DNA of 64,000 nt from an uncultured Sulfurovum sp. (GCA_902727935.1 CACVAX010000034.1:28832-92831), one strand, 5' to 3'; numbered from the stretch's first letter, positions 17,574 to 27,159 are shown. Notes: a model not told the origin generated them from the letters alone. A program made the numbers and translations.

Positions 17574-17594
17574 AGGTTTGATACTCTCAAACCT
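17574..17594. terminator. Bidirectional hairpin between the small Cys-rich gene and yajQ
   Basis: AGGTTTGA and TCAAACCT form an 8-bp stem with a 5-nt loop that reaches into the yajQ stop codon. A second short hairpin (TAAAGC / GCTTTA) sits directly upstream at 17551-17566. Confidence 0.6.
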
Positions 17595-18090
17595 ATTTAA
17601 AATTCCCAAACACCAACGGTGCTTTTAAGTCAAGTGTCTTAACTTCGGTCATAACAGCCTGTAAATCATCAATCTTCTTTCCTGTAACACGGACTTCATC
17701 ACCTTGAATCGAAGGCGTTACTTTAATCTTCATCGCTTTAATGGCTTTGACTATCTCTTTGGCTTCATCTTTTTCAATACTGTCTACTATTTTGTAAATA
17801 ATTTTAGTATTTCCTCCAGAAATTCCTTCGGTTTTAACCTCTTCGAGTGACTTTCCAGCAATGTTTCTTTTAATGAGTTTTGAGATGAGTATGTCTTTTA
17901 ACGCATCAACTTTATCCTCGGAAGAAGAGCTAAGAGAAACTACTTTTCCTGCTTCATTCAGTTTAATCTCTGCCACAACACCTTTGAAGTCAAAACGTGT
18001 TTTTATCTCTTTTTGTGCCATAATAACAGCATTTTTCATCTCCATCATGTCCAATTTAGCTGTAATGTCAAAGTAATGTTCTTTTGCCAT
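17593..18090 (-). CDS. yajQ: YajQ-family nucleotide-binding protein
   Basis: This 165-residue cytoplasmic protein matches YajQ along its full length, with the start AKEHYFDITAKLDMMEMKNA, the central RFDFKGV and the C-terminal KKIDDLQAVM. Members bind nucleic acids or nucleotides; in Xanthomonas a YajQ protein is reported to bind cyclic di-GMP and control virulence genes. Whether this one senses cyclic di-GMP cannot be told from sequence. SD GAGGAAA precedes the ATG. It stands as a single gene. Confidence 0.92.
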   Translation of the reverse strand: MAKEHYFDITAKLDMMEMKNAVIMAQKEIKTRFDFKGVVAEIKLNEAGKVVSLSSSSEDKVDALKDILISKLIKRNIAGKSLEEVKTEGISGGNTKIIYKIVDSIEKDEAKEIVKAIKAMKIKVTPSIQGDEVRVTGKKIDDLQAVMTEVKTLDLKAPLVFGNFK

Positions 18091-18225
18091 AATTTTTCCT
18101 CATATCGATATTTTTTTGTATTTTAACGATAGCTCTATGTTAGCTACCTTACAAACAGTAAACAAACAATATGTTATAGTTCTCTACTGCCACTTACAAA
18201 GTCATATTTAACTCTTTTTATTTTA

Positions 18226-18250
18226 AATAGTACCGTAGTACAGTACTATT
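18226..18250. repeat. Inverted repeat between aas-like gene and yajQ
   Basis: AATAGTAC (18226-18233) and GTACTATT (18243-18250) form a perfect 8-bp stem with a 9-nt loop. It sits just after the stop of the acyltransferase fusion and about 135 bp before the yajQ start on the same strand. It may end transcription of the former or serve as an operator for the latter; no good T-run follows. Confidence 0.45.
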
Positions 18251-18260
18251 GTTAAAAAGT

Positions 18261-21200
18261 TTAATTCAGCAATTCCAACGCCAACTTTTTAGCCCCTTTA
18301 AAATCAGCCTTACCCGTACCCAACTTAGGAACTTCATCCACTTTAAAATAATGACTAGGAACAAAGAGAGGGTTCAACCCTAAAGCTTTTACTTCTTCTT
18401 TTAAAACCTCTAGCTCTTTTTCACCTTCTAAGAGCAGTAGCAGTTTTTCACCTTTTTTCTCATCAGGAATGGCTGTTATGGCAAAGTGGTCGTGATCGCC
18501 CATTAGTTTTCTTATTTCGGCTTCTACCAAACCAAGGCTTACCATCTCTCCCCCAATTTTAGCAAAACGACTGTAACGGTCTACAATGCTTAAAAATCCA
18601 TCATCATCAACATGACCTTTATCTCCTGTGACATACCAGCGTATGCCCTCTATTTCTTTGATGAATGTCTCTGTTTTCTCTTTGGCTTTTAAATAACCTT
18701 TCATAACTTGAATTCCACCAATAAGTATCATTCCATCTTCACCTCGTTTGAGTTCTTCAAAACTCTCTGGGTCAACAATTTTAATGGCTGTTCCTGGTAG
18801 AGGTAGCCCAATGCTTCCTGGTTTTAGACCCACTTGCACATGATAAGTATTAGGCACGATGGCATCATGCACATTACATGAAGCTGCTGGTGCTGTTTCA
18901 GTTGCTCCATAGCCTTCCCAAATCTCTTTTCCAAAACGTGCTTTAAAGAGTTGGTTTATCTCTTTGGGTAACTTCTCTGCTCCTGCAATGACCATGCGTA
19001 AGTTTTCAAACATCTTAGGGTGTATTTTTTTATTTCTAGCATAAAGTCTAAAGAAGGTGGCTGTGGCAAACAAAAAGGTTGCTTGATACTTGTGTGATAA
19101 TTTAGCAATGCCCAGTCCATCTGTGGGATCAGGATGACAAATAACAGGAATGCCTTCTATCAGTGGGGCAAAGGTCGTAACTGTAATGCCAAAAGAGTGA
19201 AAAATAGGGAGTGTTCCCAACATAACATCGGACTCTTTAGGATTAATAACATTGATAAACTGCTTAATATTCCCCACAATATTTTGATGACTAAGTTCAA
19301 TGCCTTTTGGTACGCCTTCAGAACCACTTGAAAATAAAATGGCAACTGTTTGGGTGTTGGGTACTTCTTGTACATAACATTTAGAAAGTAAGCAAGTTGG
19401 TAAAAATTTGGCTTGTAGAAAAGTACCTATTTGCTCAACTTTAGAAATGGTCGTTTTAATCTCTTCCAAATAAAGTAGTTCTACTCCTTCTAATGCTTCT
19501 TTTAAATCAAACCCCTTGGCTTTTAACTTGGTCATAAACTGTGTTGAAGTGACTATTTGTTTTATCTCTGCTAATTCAATGGCATGTTTTAAACTCTGCG
19601 TTCCTGATGAATAATTTAGGTTCACAATGGTTTTACCCAAGGTGAGCGTTGCCATATTGGCAATGCTTCCACCTGCTGCTGTAGGGATAATAAGTCCAAT
19701 GTTTTGCTCTTCTCCAAACAATTTTTTAAACTTTTTTCGCATCAAAAGGACAGCCGTGATAAATTTATAACCTGAAAGTTCCACGCCTGTAGAGTCTGCA
19801 ATGCTTAATTTAGAGCCTACTTGTTTTGCCTCTTTAATCCATAGCTTCGGCAAAGTCTCTGTTCTGCTTATGTAAGATTTCCATGACAAGGTAGAGAGTT
19901 TAAGCACTTCTTCTTTAACATCAACTGCTTTACTTTGAATGGATAAGGGTTTTCCAAAACTTACAGCCACATCAGATAAAGCTTTTGCTTTTATTTTATC
20001 TTCGGCATGTGAAAATTTTCCTTCCCATAAACCACGCAGATAAAAAGGAATAATAACGGCATTTTCTACCTCACCCACTGCGAGTTCAAAACCTTTTTGA
20101 AACTTGCCAATGTGTCCATTACGCGTTAAGTGTCCTTCTGGAAACAGGGCTACCATATCCCCATTGTTTAACGCTTCACCCACTACTTTTAGAGCATTTT
20201 TCCCTCCACGAGATGAAATGGGAATGGCTTTAAAAAATTTAAAAATCGGTTTAAAATACCATAGTTCATAATAACTTCTGTCTATCACAAAACGAATGGG
20301 TCGAGGAGTGGCTATTTGTAAAAATGCCCAATCTAAAAATGAAACATGATTCCCTAAAAGTAAGACGCCTTTTTTAGCTTTTAAATTGTCTAAACCTTGC
20401 ACTTCAAAGTCATAAAAAAGACCAAAAGTAACGCGTACTAAAAACTGTACCAACTCATGGGCTAAATGTTTAAGGGCATAGATAAAGCCTAACAAAGCCA
20501 CCACAGCCACAAAAACAAAAAGTGAAGTACTTTCTAAACCAATATAGGCAAACAGTGTGGTCAGAAGTAAAAAGAGAAACATAAAAATATACTGTACAAA
20601 ATTGTTTCCTGCCAAGACTTTACCCATCATTCTTTTAGGGGTTAGAAGCTGAATAATGGTATTTAAAGGGACAATAAACAAACCAGAAAATAATCCATAA
20701 AGAAAAAACACAAAGCCTATGGTATAGAGTGATTCCAAAGTAGGTAAAAGAAAGAGTGAGAGTGCCACCCCAATAGCCCCAAATGGAATTAGACCCACTT
20801 CAATAAAACGTTTTGAAAACTTGCTAACCAACAACGAACCAGCCACAATTCCCAAACCAGAAAGTGCTAAAAGTCCATTGATAATGACGGTATTGTCTAT
20901 GCCAAGATTAGACTTAACATGTGCTCCAAAAATGGCAATTACCAATTGTGAAATACCCCAAAAAATAGAGAGTCCAATAATCGAAAGCCATACGGTTTGA
21001 GATTTTTGAAGCAATTTGAAATTACCTCGAAGATACGTTAGATTAAGATATTTTTGAACTTTAAACTCCATACTTTTTTGCGTGGCTATCTTATTACTTA
21101 ACTTTAAAGCAAAAAGAAATTCTACCACCGAGGCTAAAATGAGTGCAAAACCAAGGGGATAAACTGACTGTAAAATAGCACTTGCCTCGTTAGTGTTTTC

Positions 21201-21701
21201 AGCTAAAAATTGTTCAAAGAAGACAGAATAAACCATGCCCCCTGCTAAGATAGCCACAATGGTAACTGACTGAACAAGTGCGTTCGCAGGGGTTAAAAGT
21301 TTTTTACCCACCATCTCTTTGATAAGTCCATATTTTGCTGGGCTATAAATGGCTGATTGGGCTGCCAAGACAAAAGTCAAGGCAAATGCCATCCAAAACC
21401 ATCCCATAATATATGAAAGTAAAATAAAGGTGGTAATCACAATGGCAAATAAAGAAGCAAACCGTATAATTTGTACTTTATCGTATTTGTCACTTAAAAA
21501 CCCTGCTGGAGAAAACAATAAAATAAAAGGCAAAAGAATTAAGGCATTGACAATGGCTGTTAGAATAATTAAATCACTGCCATCATAGGCTTTTAAAATG
21601 GTATTTTGTAACACTATTTTATGCCCTAAGTCTGTCATGGCATTTAAAAATACAATGAGAATATAAGGCGTGAATCCTGCTATTTTAAAAAGGTTTTTCA
21701 T
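18261..21701 (-). CDS. Fused lysophospholipid transporter / acyltransferase / acyl-ACP synthetase
   Basis: This 1146-residue protein joins three modules. Residues about 1-420 are an MFS transporter of the LplT type with about 12 hydrophobic segments. Residues about 435-620 are a PlsC acyltransferase with the HX4D motif (GNHVSFLD) and FPEGHLTRNG. Residues about 650-1140 are an AMP-binding acyl-CoA/ACP synthetase with SSGSEGVPKG and GYGATE. In E. coli LplT and Aas are separate and together bring lysophosphatidylethanolamine inward and re-acylate it; here all steps are in one chain, a fusion known in several bacteria. It begins at an ATGA overlap with the upstream MerR gene, so that regulator likely controls it. 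Confidence 0.93.
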   Translation of the reverse strand: MKNLFKIAGFTPYILIVFLNAMTDLGHKIVLQNTILKAYDGSDLIILTAIVNALILLPFILLFSPAGFLSDKYDKVQIIRFASLFAIVITTFILLSYIMGWFWMAFALTFVLAAQSAIYSPAKYGLIKEMVGKKLLTPANALVQSVTIVAILAGGMVYSVFFEQFLAENTNEASAILQSVYPLGFALILASVVEFLFALKLSNKIATQKSMEFKVQKYLNLTYLRGNFKLLQKSQTVWLSIIGLSIFWGISQLVIAIFGAHVKSNLGIDNTVIINGLLALSGLGIVAGSLLVSKFSKRFIEVGLIPFGAIGVALSLFLLPTLESLYTIGFVFFLYGLFSGLFIVPLNTIIQLLTPKRMMGKVLAGNNFVQYIFMFLFLLLTTLFAYIGLESTSLFVFVAVVALLGFIYALKHLAHELVQFLVRVTFGLFYDFEVQGLDNLKAKKGVLLLGNHVSFLDWAFLQIATPRPIRFVIDRSYYELWYFKPIFKFFKAIPISSRGGKNALKVVGEALNNGDMVALFPEGHLTRNGHIGKFQKGFELAVGEVENAVIIPFYLRGLWEGKFSHAEDKIKAKALSDVAVSFGKPLSIQSKAVDVKEEVLKLSTLSWKSYISRTETLPKLWIKEAKQVGSKLSIADSTGVELSGYKFITAVLLMRKKFKKLFGEEQNIGLIIPTAAGGSIANMATLTLGKTIVNLNYSSGTQSLKHAIELAEIKQIVTSTQFMTKLKAKGFDLKEALEGVELLYLEEIKTTISKVEQIGTFLQAKFLPTCLLSKCYVQEVPNTQTVAILFSSGSEGVPKGIELSHQNIVGNIKQFINVINPKESDVMLGTLPIFHSFGITVTTFAPLIEGIPVICHPDPTDGLGIAKLSHKYQATFLFATATFFRLYARNKKIHPKMFENLRMVIAGAEKLPKEINQLFKARFGKEIWEGYGATETAPAASCNVHDAIVPNTYHVQVGLKPGSIGLPLPGTAIKIVDPESFEELKRGEDGMILIGGIQVMKGYLKAKEKTETFIKEIEGIRWYVTGDKGHVDDDGFLSIVDRYSRFAKIGGEMVSLGLVEAEIRKLMGDHDHFAITAIPDEKKGEKLLLLLEGEKELEVLKEEVKALGLNPLFVPSHYFKVDEVPKLGTGKADFKGAKKLALELLN

Positions 21702-22375
21702 TTTTCTATCTCCTTGTTTTTTTGCTCCATCTGTCTTTGATGCTCTTTCATGGTATGCATGTTAAAGATATAAGGTTTTAATCTCAAAATAGCATCAAAA
21801 AGAAGTTCATAATGTTCATTGTTTAGCTGTTTATCACTCTCTAACATCTCTGCACCCAATGCATATTCTATTTCTGCCATTTTTAAGGCTGAAGCTACAT
21901 AAGCATCAAAAAGTTTTTCATTTAGGTTTAAAGCTTTGGCTCTTTTAAACAAGGCTACCAACTTTAACTCTGTCGATGAAAAGCCTTTTTTTTGTTTAAA
22001 CAACCAACCTTTAGTAAGATAGGCATCTAACTCTTTTTGCGTAAGTTCGGAAAGTTCTAAAAAATCTTCATCTTCATACCATATGGCATTGGGACTTCCA
22101 GCCATCAACTCCAACGAACGTAACATCATAGAAAAATCATCAGAAAAGGTAAACTTGTTTTCTTTAAAAATTTCTTGAATTTGTGCAATGGTATAAGAAA
22201 ACTGATTTTGTAGATACTTAATAAACTTAATAATATTAATACACGATTCATCATAAAGATGAAGGTTTGGTTTAGGCTTTTGGGGTTCGGGTAAAAGCCC
22301 CTCTTTGACGTAAAACAAAATAGTCGATTTACGCTCTCCTGTTTGCTCCATAAGGTGTTTCATTTTTAATGACAT
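21698..22375 (-). CDS. MerR family transcriptional regulator
   Basis: The protein (225 residues from the chosen start) begins with a MerR winged helix-turn-helix: KMKHLMEQTGERKSTILFYVKEGLLPEP, then YDESCINIIKFIKYLQ. The C-terminal 120 residues are helical with no cysteine pattern for metal sensing, so the signal is likely organic, perhaps a lipid. A longer reading from 22387 exists, but GGAG falls inside its first codons and is spaced correctly for the ATG at 22375. It overlaps the acyltransferase fusion by ATGA and probably regulates that operon. Confidence 0.88.
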   Translation of the reverse strand: MSLKMKHLMEQTGERKSTILFYVKEGLLPEPQKPKPNLHLYDESCINIIKFIKYLQNQFSYTIAQIQEIFKENKFTFSDDFSMMLRSLELMAGSPNAIWYEDEDFLELSELTQKELDAYLTKGWLFKQKKGFSSTELKLVALFKRAKALNLNEKLFDAYVASALKMAEIEYALGAEMLESDKQLNNEHYELLFDAILRLKPYIFNMHTMKEHQRQMEQKNKEIEK

Positions 22376-22515
22376 CATTAACTCCATATTTTAAAAAGCA
22401 TAGTATAGATTAAAATCTCATAATTGTCAAGTGTCACTCTACACTTTTAAACTAATTTGTTTTATAAAGCTATTTGGCTATAATTTTTGACAATTAAATT
22501 TAAATGGATTATCTC

Positions 22516-23343
22516 ATGAAAAAAATCTTACCCCTCCTAATTTTTGCTTTCATAAGCACACAGGCACAAGTACTTGATGCCATTGCCATTGATGTTGAGG
22601 GTGAACCCATTACTACCCTGGAAATCCAAGCTGTACAGCAAAAACTCAAAATGTCCAAACAAGCTGCTGTAGAGACACTTATTAAAGACCGACTTGAAAA
22701 ATCAGCCATTAAAAAAGCTAATATTGTCATTTCCAGAGAAGAAGTACAGGCCAAAGTCAATGCCATTGCTGCTTCTAAAGGTTTATCAGAAGCAAAGATG
22801 AGAGAACTCTTGACACAAAAAGGCTTAACCTGGTCAACTTACATAGAACAGCTAACTACTGAAATGAAAAAAGAACGTTTTTTTCAAGAAGTTATCTTAT
22901 CAACCATTGATCGACCCAGTGATGATGAGTTAGAGAACTACTACAATACCCACAAAGAAGCCTTTTCAAATGCCGTACGCCAAATGAGTTTAGTGGCTTA
23001 TAAAAGTGACTCAGCGATGGCATTACAACAAGCCATGTCCAATCCTATGCAACCCACTCAAGGCGTCAGTAAAGAAAATATCTTAGCCTCTTCCAATGAA
23101 ATGAGTCCAGCTCTTTTAAATTTGATAGACAATACAAGCATCAATACCTTTACCAAACCTGTTAAAACAGCCCAAGGATTTATGGCATACTATGTTAAAT
23201 CAAAAGGTTCAGGACAAACTGGTTTTGCAGCTGTCAAAAATGCTGTGGCTGCTCGTTGGGTACAAGAACAACGTATTCAAGCAGGTCAAGACTTTCTAAA
23301 CAAACTAAAATCAAATGCGAAAATTCGTGTTATACGTCTATAA
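22516..23343 (+). CDS. SurA-like periplasmic peptidyl-prolyl isomerase/chaperone
   Basis: This 275-residue protein has a signal peptide ([18 protein letters not shown]) and a SurA-type N-terminal helical domain ([27 protein letters not shown]), a second helical segment and a short beta-rich region in place of a full parvulin domain. Such proteins escort outer-membrane proteins through the periplasm. The parvulin-type active-site pattern is weak, so chaperone function is more certain than isomerase activity. I start at 22516; the ATG at 22504 lacks a Shine-Dalgarno and puts extra residues before the signal peptide. dcd follows after 23 bp. Confidence 0.83.
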   Translation: MKKILPLLIFAFISTQAQVLDAIAIDVEGEPITTLEIQAVQQKLKMSKQAAVETLIKDRLEKSAIKKANIVISREEVQAKVNAIAASKGLSEAKMRELLTQKGLTWSTYIEQLTTEMKKERFFQEVILSTIDRPSDDELENYYNTHKEAFSNAVRQMSLVAYKSDSAMALQQAMSNPMQPTQGVSKENILASSNEMSPALLNLIDNTSINTFTKPVKTAQGFMAYYVKSKGSGQTGFAAVKNAVAARWVQEQRIQAGQDFLNKLKSNAKIRVIRL

Positions 23344-23366
23344 GAATAAGAAAAGGTACTAAATAT

Positions 23367-23933
23367 ATGGGATTAAAAGCAGATAGCTGGATACGTGAAA
23401 AGTCAATCAATGAAGCAATGATAACGCCATTTTGTGAGGCACTCAAAGGTGAAGGAGTGGTCTCTTACGGACTTAGCTCTTATGGTTACGACATTCGTGT
23501 GAGTGATGAATTTAAAATTTTTACCAACATTAATGCCGAGGTCGTTGACCCAAAAGATTTCAATGAAAACAATGTTGTGGACTTTAAAGGCGATGTCTGT
23601 ATTGTTCCTCCTAACTCTTTTGCTTTGGCTAGAACCATAGAGTACTTCAAAATGCCCACCGATACATTGGCCATCTGTTTAGGAAAAAGTACTTATGCCC
23701 GTTGTGGGATTATTGTCAATGTCACCCCATTTGAACCAGGATTTGAAGGACACATTACCATTGAGATTTCAAACACCACCCCTCTTCCTGCCAAAATCTA
23801 TGCCAACGAAGGCATCGCCCAAGTGCTGTTCTTACAAGGTGATGAGCAGTGTGAAACTACCTACTCTGATAGAAAAGGAAAATACCAAAGTCAAACAGGC
23901 ATTACCTTACCACGTATTCTAAAAGAATCTTAA
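23367..23933 (+). CDS. dcd: dCTP deaminase
   Basis: This 188-residue enzyme deaminates dCTP to dUTP for dTMP synthesis. It shows the family motifs [13 protein letters not shown], the catalytic segment CIGKSTYAR ([11 protein letters not shown] here) and [16 protein letters not shown] with the catalytic Glu, plus the C-terminal [13 protein letters not shown]. The open frame runs back to 23256 inside the upstream gene; the true start is the ATG at 23367, which has AAAAGG upstream and the standard Dcd N terminus. Confidence 0.96.
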   Translation: MGLKADSWIREKSINEAMITPFCEALKGEGVVSYGLSSYGYDIRVSDEFKIFTNINAEVVDPKDFNENNVVDFKGDVCIVPPNSFALARTIEYFKMPTDTLAICLGKSTYARCGIIVNVTPFEPGFEGHITIEISNTTPLPAKIYANEGIAQVLFLQGDEQCETTYSDRKGKYQSQTGITLPRILKES

Positions 23934-23992
23934 GCTCACTTAAGGTTATTAGAATATAATAATCTCTAACAAATTTATTAAAAGGAAGTACC

Positions 23993-24457
23993 ATGGGTTT
24001 TTTTGATTTTGTATCAAACGCAGGTAAAAGTGTATTAGGTAAGGGTGATGATTCTGCTAATATTAAAGAAGAGATAGAGAGTAGTTTTGAAAATATACCT
24101 GTAGATGGTTTGGTTGTTACCGTAGAAGAGGACACAGTGACACTCGCTGGAATTGCACAAGATTATCCTAGCAGAGAAAAAGCAATTTTAATTGCTGGAA
24201 ATATTGAAGGTATTGCACAAGTCAATGCTGACCAACTGGTAACCTTAGAACAAATATCTGAAGAGAACGTACGTGATATTCCAGAGGAAATTTTTTATAG
24301 TATTGTCAAAGGTGATACCTTATGGGAAATTGCTACGAAGTTTTATGATGATGGAAGTAAGTACACGCATATTGTCGATGCAAATATTGAAGTTATTAAA
24401 GATGCTGACCTCATCTATCCGGGTCAAACCATTAGAATTCCTGAAGTTCTTGCTTAA
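23993..24457 (+). CDS. kbp: BON-LysM protein, Kbp/YgaU family
   Basis: This 154-residue protein has the start MGFFDFVSNAGKSVLGKG, a BON domain (about 25-85) and a LysM domain (about 100-152, VKGDTLWEIATKFY ... YPGQTIRIP). In E. coli this architecture is Kbp (YgaU), a cytoplasmic potassium-binding protein of the stress response. There is no signal peptide, which supports the cytoplasmic assignment. AAAGGAAG lies upstream of the ATG. A hairpin shared with minE ends the gene. Confidence 0.9.
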   Translation: MGFFDFVSNAGKSVLGKGDDSANIKEEIESSFENIPVDGLVVTVEEDTVTLAGIAQDYPSREKAILIAGNIEGIAQVNADQLVTLEQISEENVRDIPEEIFYSIVKGDTLWEIATKFYDDGSKYTHIVDANIEVIKDADLIYPGQTIRIPEVLA

Positions 24458-24469
24458 GTTTAAAACAAT

Positions 24470-24493
24470 AAAAGTGCCTACTTAGGCATTTTT
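24470..24493. terminator. Bidirectional terminator between kbp and minE
   Basis: AAAAGTGCC (24470-24478) pairs with GGCATTTTT (24485-24493) around a short loop, ending in a T-run on the plus strand and an A-run that is a T-run on the minus strand. It overlaps the minE stop codon. Confidence 0.8.
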
Positions 24494-24718
24494 ATCTAAC
24501 TCTACATCAATCGCAAGTGCTTCTACTTCGCCATCAACTTCTTTACGAATTTCAACATCTTTCACACCAACATACTTTTGAACTACTTTTATAATTTCTG
24601 CTTTCATTTCATCCATAAATGGGTAACCATTAGTTCTGTCTCTGTCAGACATAATTGCGATGGTCAATCTATCTTTTGCCACAGTGGCACTTTTTTTATT
24701 TTCAAAAAATCCAAACAT
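24482..24718 (-). CDS. minE: Cell division topological specificity factor MinE
   Basis: This 78-residue protein has the N-terminal amphipathic membrane helix (MFGFFENKKSATVAKDRL), the MinD-contact strand (TIAIMSDR) and the dimer domain of MinE. MinE drives MinD off the membrane and makes the Min system oscillate so that the septum forms at mid-cell. The start overlaps the minD stop by one base (TAATG), so it is translated from the minCDE transcript. Confidence 0.95.
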   Translation of the reverse strand: MFGFFENKKSATVAKDRLTIAIMSDRDRTNGYPFMDEMKAEIIKVVQKYVGVKDVEIRKEVDGEVEALAIDVELDKNA

Positions 24719-25530
24719 TATTTAAACATTCCTGTTATTTTTTTAAATAAACCAGCATCTGAAACTTCAATATTTTTCATGTCAACTTTTTGCCCACATA
24801 AACGACCAGCAATACGTATGTATGCTTGACCTGCTATAGACTTTTTATCTAAGACAACTGGTTTTCCTTGGTTAGATGCATCAATAACTCCTCTATCTTC
24901 TGGAATTTTTCCAAGTAATTTAATGTTTAAAATCTCTAAAATATCATCACTTCTTAACATTTCACCACTCTCAACCATATCTGCAACAATACGGTTAATA
25001 ATTAAATATTTTGCTACTTCATCACCTGCTTTTACTTTGGCTGATTTAGAATCTAAAATTCCAATGGCTCTGTCAGCATCTCTAATGGAAGAGACTTCAG
25101 GGTTTACAACCACAATGGCAGCATCAGCAAACTCAATGGTATGTTCATAACCACTTTCAATACCAGCTGGAGCATCCAAAATAATAAAATCAAAACTATC
25201 TTTTAACTCTGAAACTAATTTCTCAACTTTGGCAGAATCCAATACAGATTTATCTTTGGTTTGTGAAGCAGCTAAGAAATCTAAATTTTCGTTTACTTTA
25301 CTTTTGATAAGTGCTTGTTTTAAGTTTGCTTCACCTTCCATTACTTGTACCATATCATAGACAACACGGTTTTCTAAACCCAGAACCATATCTAAGTTTC
25401 GTTGACCAATATCAAAGTCTACCACGACACATTTTTTATTATTAAGTGCAATTCCTAAACCAAGGTTTGCTGTGGCTGTTGTTTTTCCAACCCCACCTTT
25501 TCCACTAATTACTGCGATTACTATGCCCAA
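24718..25530 (-). CDS. minD: Septum site-determining ATPase MinD
   Basis: This 270-residue ParA-type ATPase has a deviant Walker A (SGKGGVGKTT), a Walker B (IILDAPAG) and a C-terminal amphipathic helix (LFKKITGMFK) for membrane binding. It carries MinC to the membrane. The start is TTG at 25530, with GGAG 5 nt upstream, and the first residues MGIVIAVISGKGGVGK fit the family. It overlaps the minC end by 10 nt. Confidence 0.96.
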   Translation of the reverse strand: MGIVIAVISGKGGVGKTTATANLGLGIALNNKKCVVVDFDIGQRNLDMVLGLENRVVYDMVQVMEGEANLKQALIKSKVNENLDFLAASQTKDKSVLDSAKVEKLVSELKDSFDFIILDAPAGIESGYEHTIEFADAAIVVVNPEVSSIRDADRAIGILDSKSAKVKAGDEVAKYLIINRIVADMVESGEMLRSDDILEILNIKLLGKIPEDRGVIDASNQGKPVVLDKKSIAGQAYIRIAGRLCGQKVDMKNIEVSDAGLFKKITGMFK

Positions 25531-26150
25531 TTTGTCTCCTTTTTGAGTACTGGGGTAATGATGATTTCATTATTTTTTAATTCTACTCTATTTAATTTAT
25601 CTTCTAATAAACCATTATCAACTTCAACATCATGAAAAACTATATTGGCTTTAGGGGAAGCTTTTAGTAACATATAATTACCATCACAACGAATTGAGCC
25701 TTCTACTACGCTCATAATAATTACATTACCTCTAACCCTAACCGTTGCACCACTGTTGATACGACCTAAAAGTAACAAGTCATCTTCCACATACACTTCA
25801 CGTCCACTACGAATCATTTCATCTAATACGGTTAAATTATTTTGTAGTTGATTTGACAATTTAGCAATTTCATTTTTAGCTATTTCTGCCGAAATATTTG
25901 CATCAGCTTCTTGCATCTTCATCTCTTCTTCCAAAGCTTTTCGTGTTCGACCTTTTGGTAAGTGCATGTTATGTAGATATTTAAGTTTTTTATCTTCTAA
26001 ATATTGGCGAATTTTTTTAGAAAGCTCCCCTTCTATAAGAATTAGGTGGTCCTTAAAGAGCATATGATTGTTATCAAAAAAGTCCATAAATTGTAGTTCA
26101 TCATTAACAGTTGTTTCAAATACTTTAATTGAATATTGCTTACTTTTCAA
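25521..26150 (-). CDS. minC: Septum site-determining protein MinC
   Basis: This 209-residue inhibitor of FtsZ polymerisation has a divergent N-terminal FtsZ-binding domain and a well-conserved C-terminal beta-helix (GREVYVEDDLLLLGRINSGA ... GNVIIMSVVEGSIRCDG). The start is a TTG at 26150 with AGGA about 7 nt upstream; the next Met is 23 residues in and would remove the first strands. First gene of minCDE. Confidence 0.92.
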   Translation of the reverse strand: MKSKQYSIKVFETTVNDELQFMDFFDNNHMLFKDHLILIEGELSKKIRQYLEDKKLKYLHNMHLPKGRTRKALEEEMKMQEADANISAEIAKNEIAKLSNQLQNNLTVLDEMIRSGREVYVEDDLLLLGRINSGATVRVRGNVIIMSVVEGSIRCDGNYMLLKASPKANIVFHDVEVDNGLLEDKLNRVELKNNEIIITPVLKKETNWA

Positions 26151-26283
26151 AAGAATTCCTACTGTTATAATTTATTAAAAGCCTTCTATCAGTTTAGCTG
26201 TTTTTCTATTAATGCATGTTTTAAAAAACTCTATAGAAAGCATTTTTTAGACTTTTATAATAAATAAGTCGTCATAATCTAAC

Positions 26284-27159
26284 ATGCATAAACTAATACA
26301 GCCTTTAAAAATTTTAATAATGTTTGGCTTACTTTTTCTCATGAGTTACTTTGGATTTAAGACCTACCAGGAAGCTAAAAAATATGAAGTATATACCACC
26401 AATATCGCTGCTGTAGGGGATGCTAATAGTTTAGCCCATGAAAGAATAGATGCGTTTACTGAGATTATTTCACTGGGTTTAGTTAAAAATGAGACTAAGG
26501 TAGCCTTTAGTAAACTAAAAGATAAACAACTCTCTGCTAAAATACAAAGTCAGCAATACTTTTATTATTTCTTAATTTCACTAGGAATGGTCACGCTTTT
26601 TACCTTTACCTGTACCATTAGAGTAGCAGCCATGTCACTTAGTGCTGCTACTTTTATTTCACTTATTTATGGTTTGCTCAACCCTATTCTTATGGTGACC
26701 ATACAAAAAGAAGTAGAGTATTTAGGCAATGTTATTTTATCTTTTGAGTCAAAAGGTATTATTGGCTCAATTAGCAAACTCTATGAAAGTGGAGAACTCG
26801 CTGTTTCTTTTACCATTTTACTCTTTTCTATTCTTCTGCCTGTAGTAAAAAGTCTTACCTTAACTTTTATGCTAATTTTTCATCAAAGTTCGTGGAATAG
26901 TAAACTCGTTGCTTTTTTTAAACACATTGGTAAATGGTCGATGTTAGATGTTTTTGTGGTGGCAACTTTTTTAGTTTATTTCACCAGTAATACAGGGGGG
27001 ATTAGCCAAGCAGAAATACAAGTGGGACTTTATTTCTTTTTAATCTATGTTATTTTATCCATGATTACAGCCATCTTAACCCACAACCTTTTAGAAAGTA
27101 CCCATGAAAATGAGACTAAATCACCATCTTTACATCCTTATGATCTGAAAAGGCTTTAA
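26284..27159 (+). CDS. PqiA-like inner membrane protein
   Basis: This 291-residue protein has an N-terminal membrane anchor, a periplasmic stretch of about 70 residues and then four hydrophobic helices. The segment HIGKWSMLDVFVVATFLVYF is the hallmark of paraquat-inducible protein A (PqiA/YebS) domains, which work with MCE proteins (PqiB, YebT) in lipid traffic between membranes. There is only one PqiA domain where E. coli has two, and no MCE gene nearby. It runs 44 bp into the convergent DUF493 gene. Confidence 0.8.
   Translation: MHKLIQPLKILIMFGLLFLMSYFGFKTYQEAKKYEVYTTNIAAVGDANSLAHERIDAFTEIISLGLVKNETKVAFSKLKDKQLSAKIQSQQYFYYFLISLGMVTLFTFTCTIRVAAMSLSAATFISLIYGLLNPILMVTIQKEVEYLGNVILSFESKGIIGSISKLYESGELAVSFTILLFSILLPVVKSLTLTFMLIFHQSSWNSKLVAFFKHIGKWSMLDVFVVATFLVYFTSNTGGISQAEIQVGLYFFLIYVILSMITAILTHNLLESTHENETKSPSLHPYDLKRL

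Noticed and set aside
23256..23366. N-terminal extension of dcd
   Set aside because: It lies inside the SurA-like gene in another frame; the Dcd family start and a Shine-Dalgarno point to 23367.
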